A stretch of 39,357 bases of DNA from an uncultured Lachnospiraceae bacterium (GTDB taxonomy: Bacteria; Bacillota; Clostridia; Lachnospirales; Lachnospiraceae): the NCBI GenBank assembly GCA_947164605.1, contig CAMUXE010000020.1, positions 1 through 39,357 of the forward strand, read 5' to 3'. The notes beneath the pieces were generated by a model. The model was not told the origin of the DNA. It saw nothing but the letters and a program-made list of their open reading frames with translations, and made no database searches. Position numbers and translations under genes: made by a program. Below are positions 32,722 to 39,357 of this stretch, piece by piece. Every line of letters begins with the position of its first letter. Within the stretch, counting starts at the first letter, position 1.

Positions 32722-35334
32722 ATGAAGAAATTCAAAAAAGTAACAGCTTTTGTTTTGGCATTACTTATGCTCATCGCATATGTGCCAGCAGGCCTAATCG
32801 ATGGTCTTTTTGTCACAAAAGTAAAAGCTGAGAGCAAGACTTACACACTTGATGCTTCGGAAATCGAAAAATTTGCCGCTGGCAAAAAGACAGACGGACA
32901 GATAGTCAGTGCTGGAGAGAACGATTATTTCTCGATTGTAGCTAGTGCTAAGACAGCAGTACAGGACAATTCAAAGACATTTGCCGATGGCAAATCTTTT
33001 ACAAACAGAATCAATTTTGGCGGTAAGAGCTCAGTTGGAAAGAAAAACTGCGTTAGTTTCACAACTACTTCTGCAGCAAAAGTGACTGCATATTACATAG
33101 CAGGCGACGATGGCAGATATGCCTATATTCAGGACTCTGAAGGCAATGTCACAGATCCTGAGGTCAAATCTACAGCGATAAATCAGCAATTGATTGAGAC
33201 ATATGCTCTTGAGAGTGCTGGTACATACACATTTGCCAATGCAAACGGCAACAACTACCTTTATGGACTTATTGTCACAGAGTCAGATTCCGGCTCTGTA
33301 ACACCTGAAATTACTTATGTTAAACTTCAGGTCAATGCAAACATAGCAAAGAAGGTTACTACAGCTTCTTATCCTATCAATTTTTCGGCAAATGCTGATG
33401 GTAAGATTACCATTAAGAAGACAGGCAGTGATGGCGTAGAATCCAGTGTTGTTGAAGATTTTGCACTCACAGCTAACAAGGCGGTCAATGTTGCCACTGT
33501 GCAGCTTGAGCCAGGCGACACAAGGTTTAGCTACACATTTACCCCGGATGCAGATTATCAGCCATCTAAGTATCAGAAGATGGATTCTTACGAGCCTGTA
33601 AGCCAGGGATGGACAGTTAATTATGACAATGTGATTGTGGTTGATGAGAATACTATCTTTGTTTCTAATTCAGGAAAGAGCTCAAATGCTGGTACTAAGG
33701 AGAGCCCACTTGATATCTATACAGCTATGAAGAATGCTAAGGCTGGTCAGACTATCCTTCTTATGGGTGGTGAGTATGTCTTAAGTTCAGCAGTAACTGT
33801 ACCAGAGACTGCAAGGGGAACAGCCGACAAACATATCATTGTTATGGCAGACCCAGACAACAGCGAAAGACCAGTATTTAACTTTTCTAAAAAGAGCGCA
33901 GGTTTTATCCTTAACAGTGTATATACTGATTTTAGTGGATTTGACGTAACAGGTACATCCGATGGAACTAACGGAACTTCTCGTCAGAAGGGTATCCAGG
34001 TATCAGGTCACAACCTTACACTTACTGATATTCACACTTACAGCAACGGTAATACTGGTATCCAGGTTTCTGGTTCAGGCAGCGATACATTTGACAAGTG
34101 GCCAAGTGAAATTACTATTCAGTCATGTATCTCTTACAATAACGCCGATGTAGGCAATAACTATGAGGATGCGGATGGATTTGCCGCAAAGCTCACAGTT
34201 GGCAACAATGTAGTATTCGACAATTGTATATCTTACAACAATGCTGATGATGGTTGGGATTTATATGCTAAGCCAGAGACAGGCCAGATCGGCGCAGTAA
34301 CTATCAGCAATTGTGTAGCTTACAACAATGGTTACCTCCTCGACGGAACAGATGCCGGCGATGGCAACGGCTTCAAGCTCGGCGGTATGGGCATAGAGGG
34401 TGGCCACATGCTCATTAATTCAGTTGCATATAACAATAAGGCTAAGGGTATTGATTCTAACTCTTGTCCTGATATTAAGGTTACCAACTGTACAAGTTTC
34501 GACAATGAGAAGGCCAATGTGGCTTTCTACACTAAGAATCCTGCAACAACAACTGATTTTGAGGGAACAGGCATTATCTCTTTCAGAAAGAATGTAGCTC
34601 TCACAACTTCAGAAATTATCACTCCTATCGGTGATCAGGATACTACTAAGATTTACAAGGACAGAAACTACTACTGGAATGGTAGCAATAAGACTTCTAC
34701 AAACACTTTAGGTGATAAGATCACTGAGGATATGTTTGTATCCCTTGATACTAAGGGTATAACACCTACTATAGAGAATGGTAAAATTAACATGCATGGT
34801 CTTCTTGAGCTCACCAGCAAGGCTCCATCTTATGTAGGTGCTAGAATCAACACTGTAATCAGTACTAAGTCATATGATGATATTCTTACAGATAACTCTT
34901 ATGAGATTCTTGAGAAAGACGGACTTAAGTATCTATCAGGTTTCGCAGTTAATACAACTGTAGCAGACTTCCTTGCCTCAGATCCTGCTAAGGCTGATGG
35001 CTATACAGTAAGCATAACAAATGCGGATGACAGCGAAGTTAAAACAGATTCTAATTGCAAAACTGGCTTAAAGCTTACAGCAAGCTCTGATTCAGAGACT
35101 TATACATATTATATTGTCATCTATGGCGATATTAATGGTGACGGTGCAATCAATGTTAATGATATTGCTCAGGTTCAGAAGTCCATTCTTAGAATTAACA
35201 CTCTCACAGGTGCTTATTACATTGCAGCTCATGTTAGCAGTTCAGTTGATTCAGAGCCAAATGTTTTAGATATTCAGCAGATTCAAAAGAATATCCTTGG
35301 CATATCAACAATATCTCAGAAGAAGAATTCTTAA
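32722..35334 (+). CDS. secreted PL9 family pectate lyase with C-terminal dockerin
   Basis: An 870-residue exoenzyme with a signal peptide (about 1-36, ending VKAES). Residues about 38-195 look like a carbohydrate-binding beta-sandwich. Residues about 315-640 form a right-handed beta-helix. Its DADGFAAK (Asp485), NNADDGWDLY (Asp509, Asp510, Asp513) and NGFKLGG (Lys552) match in order, and nearly in spacing, the calcium ligands and catalytic lysine of PL9 enzymes. It should cleave polygalacturonate by beta-elimination. Residues about 800-865 are dockerin-like: GDINGDGAINVNDIAQVQ is a full calcium loop, while the second repeat (EPNVLDIQQIQ) has lost part of it. AAAGGAAG precedes the start, and a terminator follows. 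Confidence 0.87.
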   Translation: MKKFKKVTAFVLALLMLIAYVPAGLIDGLFVTKVKAESKTYTLDASEIEKFAAGKKTDGQIVSAGENDYFSIVASAKTAVQDNSKTFADGKSFTNRINFGGKSSVGKKNCVSFTTTSAAKVTAYYIAGDDGRYAYIQDSEGNVTDPEVKSTAINQQLIETYALESAGTYTFANANGNNYLYGLIVTESDSGSVTPEITYVKLQVNANIAKKVTTASYPINFSANADGKITIKKTGSDGVESSVVEDFALTANKAVNVATVQLEPGDTRFSYTFTPDADYQPSKYQKMDSYEPVSQGWTVNYDNVIVVDENTIFVSNSGKSSNAGTKESPLDIYTAMKNAKAGQTILLMGGEYVLSSAVTVPETARGTADKHIIVMADPDNSERPVFNFSKKSAGFILNSVYTDFSGFDVTGTSDGTNGTSRQKGIQVSGHNLTLTDIHTYSNGNTGIQVSGSGSDTFDKWPSEITIQSCISYNNADVGNNYEDADGFAAKLTVGNNVVFDNCISYNNADDGWDLYAKPETGQIGAVTISNCVAYNNGYLLDGTDAGDGNGFKLGGMGIEGGHMLINSVAYNNKAKGIDSNSCPDIKVTNCTSFDNEKANVAFYTKNPATTTDFEGTGIISFRKNVALTTSEIITPIGDQDTTKIYKDRNYYWNGSNKTSTNTLGDKITEDMFVSLDTKGITPTIENGKINMHGLLELTSKAPSYVGARINTVISTKSYDDILTDNSYEILEKDGLKYLSGFAVNTTVADFLASDPAKADGYTVSITNADDSEVKTDSNCKTGLKLTASSDSETYTYYIVIYGDINGDGAINVNDIAQVQKSILRINTLTGAYYIAAHVSSSVDSEPNVLDIQQIQKNILGISTISQKKNS

Positions 35335-35381
35335 AAGTAAATAATGCTTTGAACTTCAGATCAAGAAGTTTGGCTTTAATT

Positions 35382-35413
35382 AAGGTGGTGGCCCCCGGGC
35401 CACCACCTTTTTT
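35382..35413 (+). terminator. strong intrinsic terminator
   Basis: AAGGTGGTGGCC (35382-35393), loop CCCG, GGCCACCACCTT (35398-35409), then a T run. It follows the pectate lyase gene. Confidence 0.95.
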
Positions 35414-35621
35414 GGGGTTTGGAGGGGGCGAGAAAGTGAAAAAGGAAGAAAATATCTCCCAGTATCACGGAGGGGGGAGCCAGAGATGGAGATACCAAAA
35501 AGTATGGAAAAGCAAGTCGAAGAAAGCAAAAAAATCTGCATATTATAGAATTTAAAACTGATTTGTGATATATTACTATGTAGTATAAGTGGCTGTTGAA
35601 GCCTAGACGGGAGATATGCTT
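35414..35621 (+). other. purine-rich leader before glgB
   Basis: No gene is supported here. It contains AAAATATCTCCC (35450-35461), also the most conserved part of the repeat at the left end of the window, and several G-rich purine tracts. No convincing promoter was found, although AT-rich sequence at 35545-35590 is the likely place. Confidence 0.4.
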
Positions 35622-37553
35622 ATGGCACATGTGAGAAAAAAAGATGCGGTTTTTTTGACAGAATTAGATACATACCTTTTTGGACAGGGTACTCATTATG
35701 AAATTTATAACAAAATGGGAGCTCATGAGGCTGAAAAGGATGGCAAAAAGGGAATTTACTTTGCAACCTGGGCACCAAATGCTCGTGATATATTTGTCGT
35801 GGGTGACTTTAATAACTGGCATGAAGAGGACAAGTATAGGATGAATCCAGTGTCTGACGGTGGAGTTTATGACCTTTTTGTTGAGGGAGCTTGCGAGGGG
35901 CAGTGTTACAAGTTTTTAATAATAGCTCAAAATGGTGATAGATTGTACAAGGCAGATCCATATGCTAATGCTGCACAGCTTAGACCTGAGACTGCTTCGG
36001 TAATTACTAATTTGGAAGGCTTTGAGTGGGGTGATAAGTCTTGGGTTAGTAAGAAACAAAAGGAAGACCATCTTAAGTCACCAATGGTAATTTATGAGTG
36101 TCATTTGGGATCTTGGAAGAAACAAGATGATGGCACTGAAGATGGATACATGAATTATCGAGAGCTGGCTCATGAATTAGTTGAATATGTTAAGAAGATG
36201 AATTATACCCATGTCGAACTTATGGGAATTGCTGAGTATCCATATGATGTTTCTTGGGGCTATCAGGTAACCGGATACTATGCACCTACAGCTAGGTATG
36301 GAAGTCCAACTGATTTCATGTATTTTGTTGATTATTGCCATCAGAATGATATAGGAGTCATACTTGATTGGGTGCCAGCGCATTTTCCGAAGGATGCCCA
36401 TGGCTTGGCTAATTTTGATGGTTCGTGTGTTTATGAGTATGCAGATCCAAGAAAGGGTGAGCATCCAGACTGGGGCACAAAAGTATTTGACTATGCTAAG
36501 AATGAGGTTTCAAACTTCCTTATAGCCAACGGAATGTTCTGGGTAGATAAGTTCCATGTAGATGGCTTAAGGGTAGATGCGGTTGCGTCTATGCTTTATC
36601 TTGATTACGGAAGAAGCGCAGGAAATTGGATTCCTAACAAATATGGAGATAATGGCAATCTTGAGGCTATGAATTTTTTGAAGCACCTCAACAGCATGAT
36701 GAGACAGAGATTCCCTCAGGCAATTACTATTGCAGAGGAGTCGACAGCATGGCCAAATGTTTCGGGAAATCCAGATGACGGCAATTGTTTAGGTTTTACT
36801 TTTAAGTGGAATATGGGATGGATGCATGATTTTCTTGAGTACATGAAGTTGGACCCATTTTTCCGTAAGCCAAATCATGGTAAGATGACTTTTAGTACCA
36901 TGTATGCTTACAGTGAGAACTTTATCTTGGTTCTTTCGCATGATGAGGTAGTTCATCTCAAATGCTCTATGATTAATAAAATGCCGGGTTTGGGCAAGGA
37001 TAAGTTTGACAACTTAAAAGTTGGATATGCCTTCATGTGTGGTCATCCTGGAAAGAAACTGCTCTTTATGGGTCAGGAATTTGGCCAATATGAGGAATGG
37101 AATGAGAAGAAGGCTCTTGATTGGTATCTCTTGTCAGAGTCTGAAAATAAGAATTTGCAGGAATTCGTAGCCAAGCTCAACAAGCTTTACTGCAGTCACA
37201 AATGCATGTATGAAACAGACTTTGACAGCAGAGGCTTTAGATGGATTAACGCGGATGATGCTGAGAATAGCGTGTACTCTTGGGTTAGAATCAGCGAGGA
37301 CAAGAAAAAGAATCTGCTTTTTGTTCTCAACTTTACACCTGTAGAGCGCGATAATTTTAGAATTGGAGTTCCGGCAAAGGGAAAGTATAAGTTGGTTCTT
37401 GGCTCTGATGAGGATAATCAGAAGAAGAGTCTTGCTAGTAATGACGGCGAATGTGATGGTTTTAAGCAGTCTTTGTTGGTAGATTTGCCTAGATATGGAG
37501 TCGCAGTCTATGAGTTCAGCGCGGATGAAATTGACGAGAAGAAGGGATTGTAA
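35622..37553 (+). CDS. glgB: 1,4-alpha-glucan branching enzyme
   Basis: A 643-residue GH13 enzyme. Residues about 40-115 are the N-terminal CBM48 domain (FATWAPNARDIFVVGDFNNW). The catalytic barrel holds GLRVDAVASM (nucleophile Asp319), IAEES (acid/base Glu372) and LSHDEVVH (Asp441), all as in GlgB, and a C-terminal beta domain follows. It transfers glucan segments to form alpha-1,6 branches in glycogen. I chose ATG 35622 since CGGGAGA is 8 nt upstream; ATG 35616 is only 2 nt from it. No other glycogen genes lie alongside. Confidence 0.95.
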   Translation: MAHVRKKDAVFLTELDTYLFGQGTHYEIYNKMGAHEAEKDGKKGIYFATWAPNARDIFVVGDFNNWHEEDKYRMNPVSDGGVYDLFVEGACEGQCYKFLIIAQNGDRLYKADPYANAAQLRPETASVITNLEGFEWGDKSWVSKKQKEDHLKSPMVIYECHLGSWKKQDDGTEDGYMNYRELAHELVEYVKKMNYTHVELMGIAEYPYDVSWGYQVTGYYAPTARYGSPTDFMYFVDYCHQNDIGVILDWVPAHFPKDAHGLANFDGSCVYEYADPRKGEHPDWGTKVFDYAKNEVSNFLIANGMFWVDKFHVDGLRVDAVASMLYLDYGRSAGNWIPNKYGDNGNLEAMNFLKHLNSMMRQRFPQAITIAEESTAWPNVSGNPDDGNCLGFTFKWNMGWMHDFLEYMKLDPFFRKPNHGKMTFSTMYAYSENFILVLSHDEVVHLKCSMINKMPGLGKDKFDNLKVGYAFMCGHPGKKLLFMGQEFGQYEEWNEKKALDWYLLSESENKNLQEFVAKLNKLYCSHKCMYETDFDSRGFRWINADDAENSVYSWVRISEDKKKNLLFVLNFTPVERDNFRIGVPAKGKYKLVLGSDEDNQKKSLASNDGECDGFKQSLLVDLPRYGVAVYEFSADEIDEKKGL

Positions 37554-37604
37554 ATTTATATTTCTAGAAATTAAATAGACCTATATAAGATTTGTAAAAG
37601 AATT

Positions 37605-37641
37605 AAAGGCCACAGACAGCAAAATACTGTTTGTGGCCTTT
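37605..37641 (+). terminator. terminator after glgB
   Basis: AAAGGCCACA(g)ACAG (37605-37619) pairs with CTGT(t)TGTGGCCTTT (37627-37641); a long stem but a short U run. Confidence 0.75.
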
Positions 37642-37694
37642 GTCAGTATTAAATATTGTATCTAATTAAATATAACTTGCAAATATACATCTGA

Positions 37695-37770
37695 TATAAT
37701 AAACTAAGAAATCTGCGAATGTCGCTAAAGGCAGAGAGTCTACTCATTCTGCCTTTAGGTTCGAATTTTT
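37695..37770 (+). other. -10 box followed by hairpin and T run (possible small RNA)
   Basis: TATAAT (37695-37700; -35 weak) is followed by an 11-bp perfect stem, CTAAAGGCAGA (37724-37734) with TCTGCCTTTAG (37748-37758), and ATTTTT at 37765-37770. It would give a transcript of about 65 nt ending at a terminator-like hairpin. Confidence 0.3.
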
Positions 37771-37784
37771 CAAGGGCTTAAAAA

Positions 37785-38081
37785 TCACAGGAAAACTCTA
37801 TTGATGAGAAAAAGGATCAGCTCTCAAGTTTAGTTTCCACAGATAAAAAATCAACAACCTACAAAACTGCAGACAGGACCTACAAGACTGTTGTCTCAGC
37901 TAATAAAAAGGTTTATGAGGACAAGGATGCCTGAGGTGATTAAACTTCTGAGAAAAATGAGGATGAAAATAAACTTAAAGAAATATTCGATTATTTTGAA
38001 GAGGTCTGTATTAATTCAGATGAGTATTTAAATAATGTTTTTTCTATAACAGTATTGGGAATCCTAGGAAATGTTATGTGA
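37785..38081 (+). pseudogene. decayed coding remnant
   Basis: One frame reads as a charged protein, SIDEKKDQLSSLVSTDKKST, up to KKVYEDKDA, is broken by TGA and TAA, then resumes TSEKNEDENKLKEIFDYFEE and ends VLGILGNVM-stop at 38081. No family is recognised. The composition looks coding and has no ribosome site, so it is best seen as a gene fragment. Confidence 0.45.
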
Positions 38082-38090
38082 AGCCGGTTT

Positions 38091-38327
38091 TCATAAATCT
38101 CCATAAATCTTTATAAAAGTCTTTAAAACCCGCATAAACACTGGATTCTCTGAAATATCAACTCCCATATAATTTGTTATAGATTCATATAATTCATGAA
38201 AAATTGGTGCCTTCGTGGTGCCCGTTTTGGTGCCCGAATAATGAAGCAACAAGTTGATTATAGTTATAGTTTTAATAGTTAGAGAATCCCCTAGGTCGAC
38301 AAAAAATGAATATTGGAGATAGCGCAC
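38091..38327 (-). other. 78-codon open frame of uncertain status
   Basis: A minus-strand frame with no clear ribosome site. The part HYSGTKTGTTKAPIFHELYE recalls the variable tail of some tyrosine integrases, but no catalytic motif is present, so it could at most be the 3' remnant of such a gene. Its position between decayed sequence and an XRE-ImmA pair makes that reading attractive but unproven. Confidence 0.2.
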
Positions 38328-38356
38328 TTATCCTTAAGTGTGCTTGAACAACATAA

Positions 38357-38427
38357 AACAAACCCGTCCGGGAATGTCAATGACAGAGAAGATTACTCTG
38401 GTGATTGACGTGCCTAGGCGGGCTTGT
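38357..38427. repeat. long imperfect inverted repeat
   Basis: About 30 bp on each side: ACAAACCCGTCCGGGAATGT opposite ACGTGCCTAGGCGGGCTTGT, with an inner GTCAAT/ATTGAC and AGAG/CTCT stem. The outer right flank is TTATTTT. It could act as a terminator in one or both directions, as an RNA element, or as the mark of a small mobile sequence. Confidence 0.55.
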
Positions 38428-38504
38428 TATTTTAAGAAACAACTATATATTCCGATGTTTTTTGATGGAGGTTACTATATCTTGATGAATTTTACAAAAT
38501 GAGA

Positions 38505-38533
38505 TTAACAATTGCGAAAATGCAATTTATAAT
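38505..38533 (+). promoter_or_regulatory. promoter of the XRE-ImmA operon with operator in the spacer
   Basis: TTAACA (38505-38510), 17-nt spacer, TATAAT (38528-38533). The spacer is almost entirely the inverted repeat ATTGC-gaaaat-GCAAT (38511-38526), a natural site for self-repression by the XRE protein. Confidence 0.65.
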
Positions 38534-38560
38534 TTGAACTATGAAAAGGAGGTATGTGTC

Positions 38561-38878
38561 ATGGCATGGAATAAGAAAGTACTGGACTTAATGAATGAGA
38601 GGAATATCAATCAGAAGCAGTTATCTCAGTTAAGCGGTATTAATGAAAGCTCCATTTCAAGATACCTGCATTCAGGGCAAAAACCGAGAATGGATGTAGT
38701 GGTTAATATTGCAAAGGCATTGCAAGTTGAAACGGAATATTTACTAGATGATGATGAATCAACAGAATCAGCGTTTAATACGATTTCTACGGCAATTGCT
38801 CGCAAAGGTGGTGAATTAACAGCAGAAGAGAAGAATCAGCTGATCGCCTTGCTGATTGGAAGGAATGGTAATGTATAG
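38561..38878 (+). CDS. XRE-family regulator (ImmR-like)
   Basis: A 105-residue protein, with AAAGGAGG upstream fixing ATG 38561 over an earlier in-frame ATG at 38534, which lies before that site. Residues about 5-62 form the helix-turn-helix (INQKQLSQLSGINESSISRY), followed by a short helical tail. It overlaps by 8 nt with a metallopeptidase gene. In ICEBs1 and many prophages the ImmR repressor is cut by the neighbouring ImmA protease on DNA damage or cell signalling; the pair here is likely of that kind. Confidence 0.85.
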   Translation: MAWNKKVLDLMNERNINQKQLSQLSGINESSISRYLHSGQKPRMDVVVNIAKALQVETEYLLDDDESTESAFNTISTAIARKGGELTAEEKNQLIALLIGRNGNV

Positions 38879-39357
38879 AGATGGAAGTGTTTATGATGAA
38901 ATAGATAAAGTGATATATCAAATCTATCAAGATTATGATATTAGATCATTTCCAATAGATGCGGTGGATGTTTGCAAAAAGCTAGGCGTGGCCTTGGTTT
39001 CATATTCGGCTTTCCCGGAGGGGGATAGATGGCTACTTGAGAAAAAGTCAAAACAGGGATTTTTTGTCAAAGAATCCAAGGAGCTTCCGCCAACGATTTA
39101 TTATAATGACAATTTTGGTTCGATGGGAGCTATAAGGCTTACTATATTTCATGAACTGAAGCATTATATATACAATGATGATAATGACGAAGATGATGAT
39201 TTGGCAGATTATTTTGCACGACACTTTATGGGCCCAACCCCCTATTTAATGTTAAAGGGGTTGGATTCACCAAATGATATTGTGTCATTTTGTGATATGA
39301 GTATGGAGGCAGCAATAAATGCTTGCTCAAACATTTTGAGTCGTAGAAATAAGTATG
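38871..39357 (+). CDS. ImmA/IrrE-family metallopeptidase, 3' end outside window
   Basis: At least 162 residues, open to the window edge. Start ATG 38871 has GGAAGGA 6 nt upstream, inside the XRE gene. The zinc-protease motif HELKH is at 94-98 (IFHELKHYIYND), followed by the acidic stretch and DLADYFARHFMGP, the standard ImmA/IrrE layout with the third ligand region. Members cleave the partner XRE repressor. The sequence up to the edge shows no break, so the gene is probably intact and continues outside. Confidence 0.88.
   Translation, partial: MYRDGSVYDEIDKVIYQIYQDYDIRSFPIDAVDVCKKLGVALVSYSAFPEGDRWLLEKKSKQGFFVKESKELPPTIYYNDNFGSMGAIRLTIFHELKHYIYNDDNDEDDDLADYFARHFMGPTPYLMLKGLDSPNDIVSFCDMSMEAAINACSNILSRRNKY

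Noticed and set aside
35349-35555. A 68-codon frame after the pectate lyase gene.
   Set aside because: It translates the terminator stem (PGPPP) and purine tracts; no ribosome site or family match.
37720-37770. tRNA-like segment (GGTTCGAATTT after a stem).
   Set aside because: Only a T-arm resemblance; no acceptor stem, D arm or CCA end can be drawn, and the long stem does not fit a cloverleaf.

Overview
The window reads as a chromosomal segment of an AT-rich, Gram-positive, anaerobic gut-type Firmicute, most likely a Lachnospiraceae member of the Lachnospira / [Eubacterium] eligens / Butyrivibrio kind. The evidence is AAGGAGG-type ribosome sites, the B. subtilis-like yaaO-yaaR-holB-yaaT-yabB-rsmI order, a sortase-type wall anchor, an ECF transporter, a cobalamin riboswitch, and pectin genes (a 2-keto-3-deoxygluconate kinase and a PL9 pectate lyase). 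No rRNA, tRNA or CRISPR array was found. Family names come from motifs read by eye, not from searches.

Layout. 1-330: a 63-bp tandem repeat array. 383-8556: an L,D-transpeptidase, then a housekeeping run (PLP decarboxylase, guanylate-kinase-like protein, YaaR, HolB, RicT/YaaT, tRNA1(Val) methyltransferase, RsmI, XRE regulator) with several stop/start overlaps, closed by a terminator. 8606-14855: a divergent TetR / MMPL transporter / giant heptad-repeat lipoprotein unit with near-palindromic operators over the promoters. 14927-16965: a Met/Asn/Gln-rich repeat protein of unknown function behind a leader hairpin. 17061-20039: TcdA, a LysR regulator and KDG kinase. 20061-27455: an apparent operon of a DUF4430 protein, EcfT, a fused EcfA-EcfA', an EcfS-like protein and a 7TM degenerate hybrid kinase ending in an HD-GYP domain. 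27738-29431 (minus): a wall-anchored alpha-toroid protein behind a cobalamin riboswitch. 29507-37641: AI-2E family permease, histidine phosphatase, DEDDh exonuclease, PL9 pectate lyase with a dockerin, and glycogen branching enzyme. 37700-39357: decayed sequence, a large hairpin, and an XRE-ImmA/IrrE pair suggesting the edge of a mobile element.

The most interesting system is 20.0-29.5 kb. Animal intrinsic factor and transcobalamin bind vitamin B12 between an alpha6/alpha6 barrel and a C-terminal beta domain. Here a barrel-like protein under a B12 riboswitch and a separate membrane-tethered DUF4430 (transcobalamin C-terminal-like) protein flank an ECF importer. I infer a split, cell-surface B12 capture and uptake system, with a c-di-GMP phosphodiesterase in the same transcription unit.

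A second theme is small-scale sequence slippage. Several genes carry direct copies of their own last codons, or other short tandem repeats, just past the stop codon (near 3441, 4041, 5209, 27432 and 30717).
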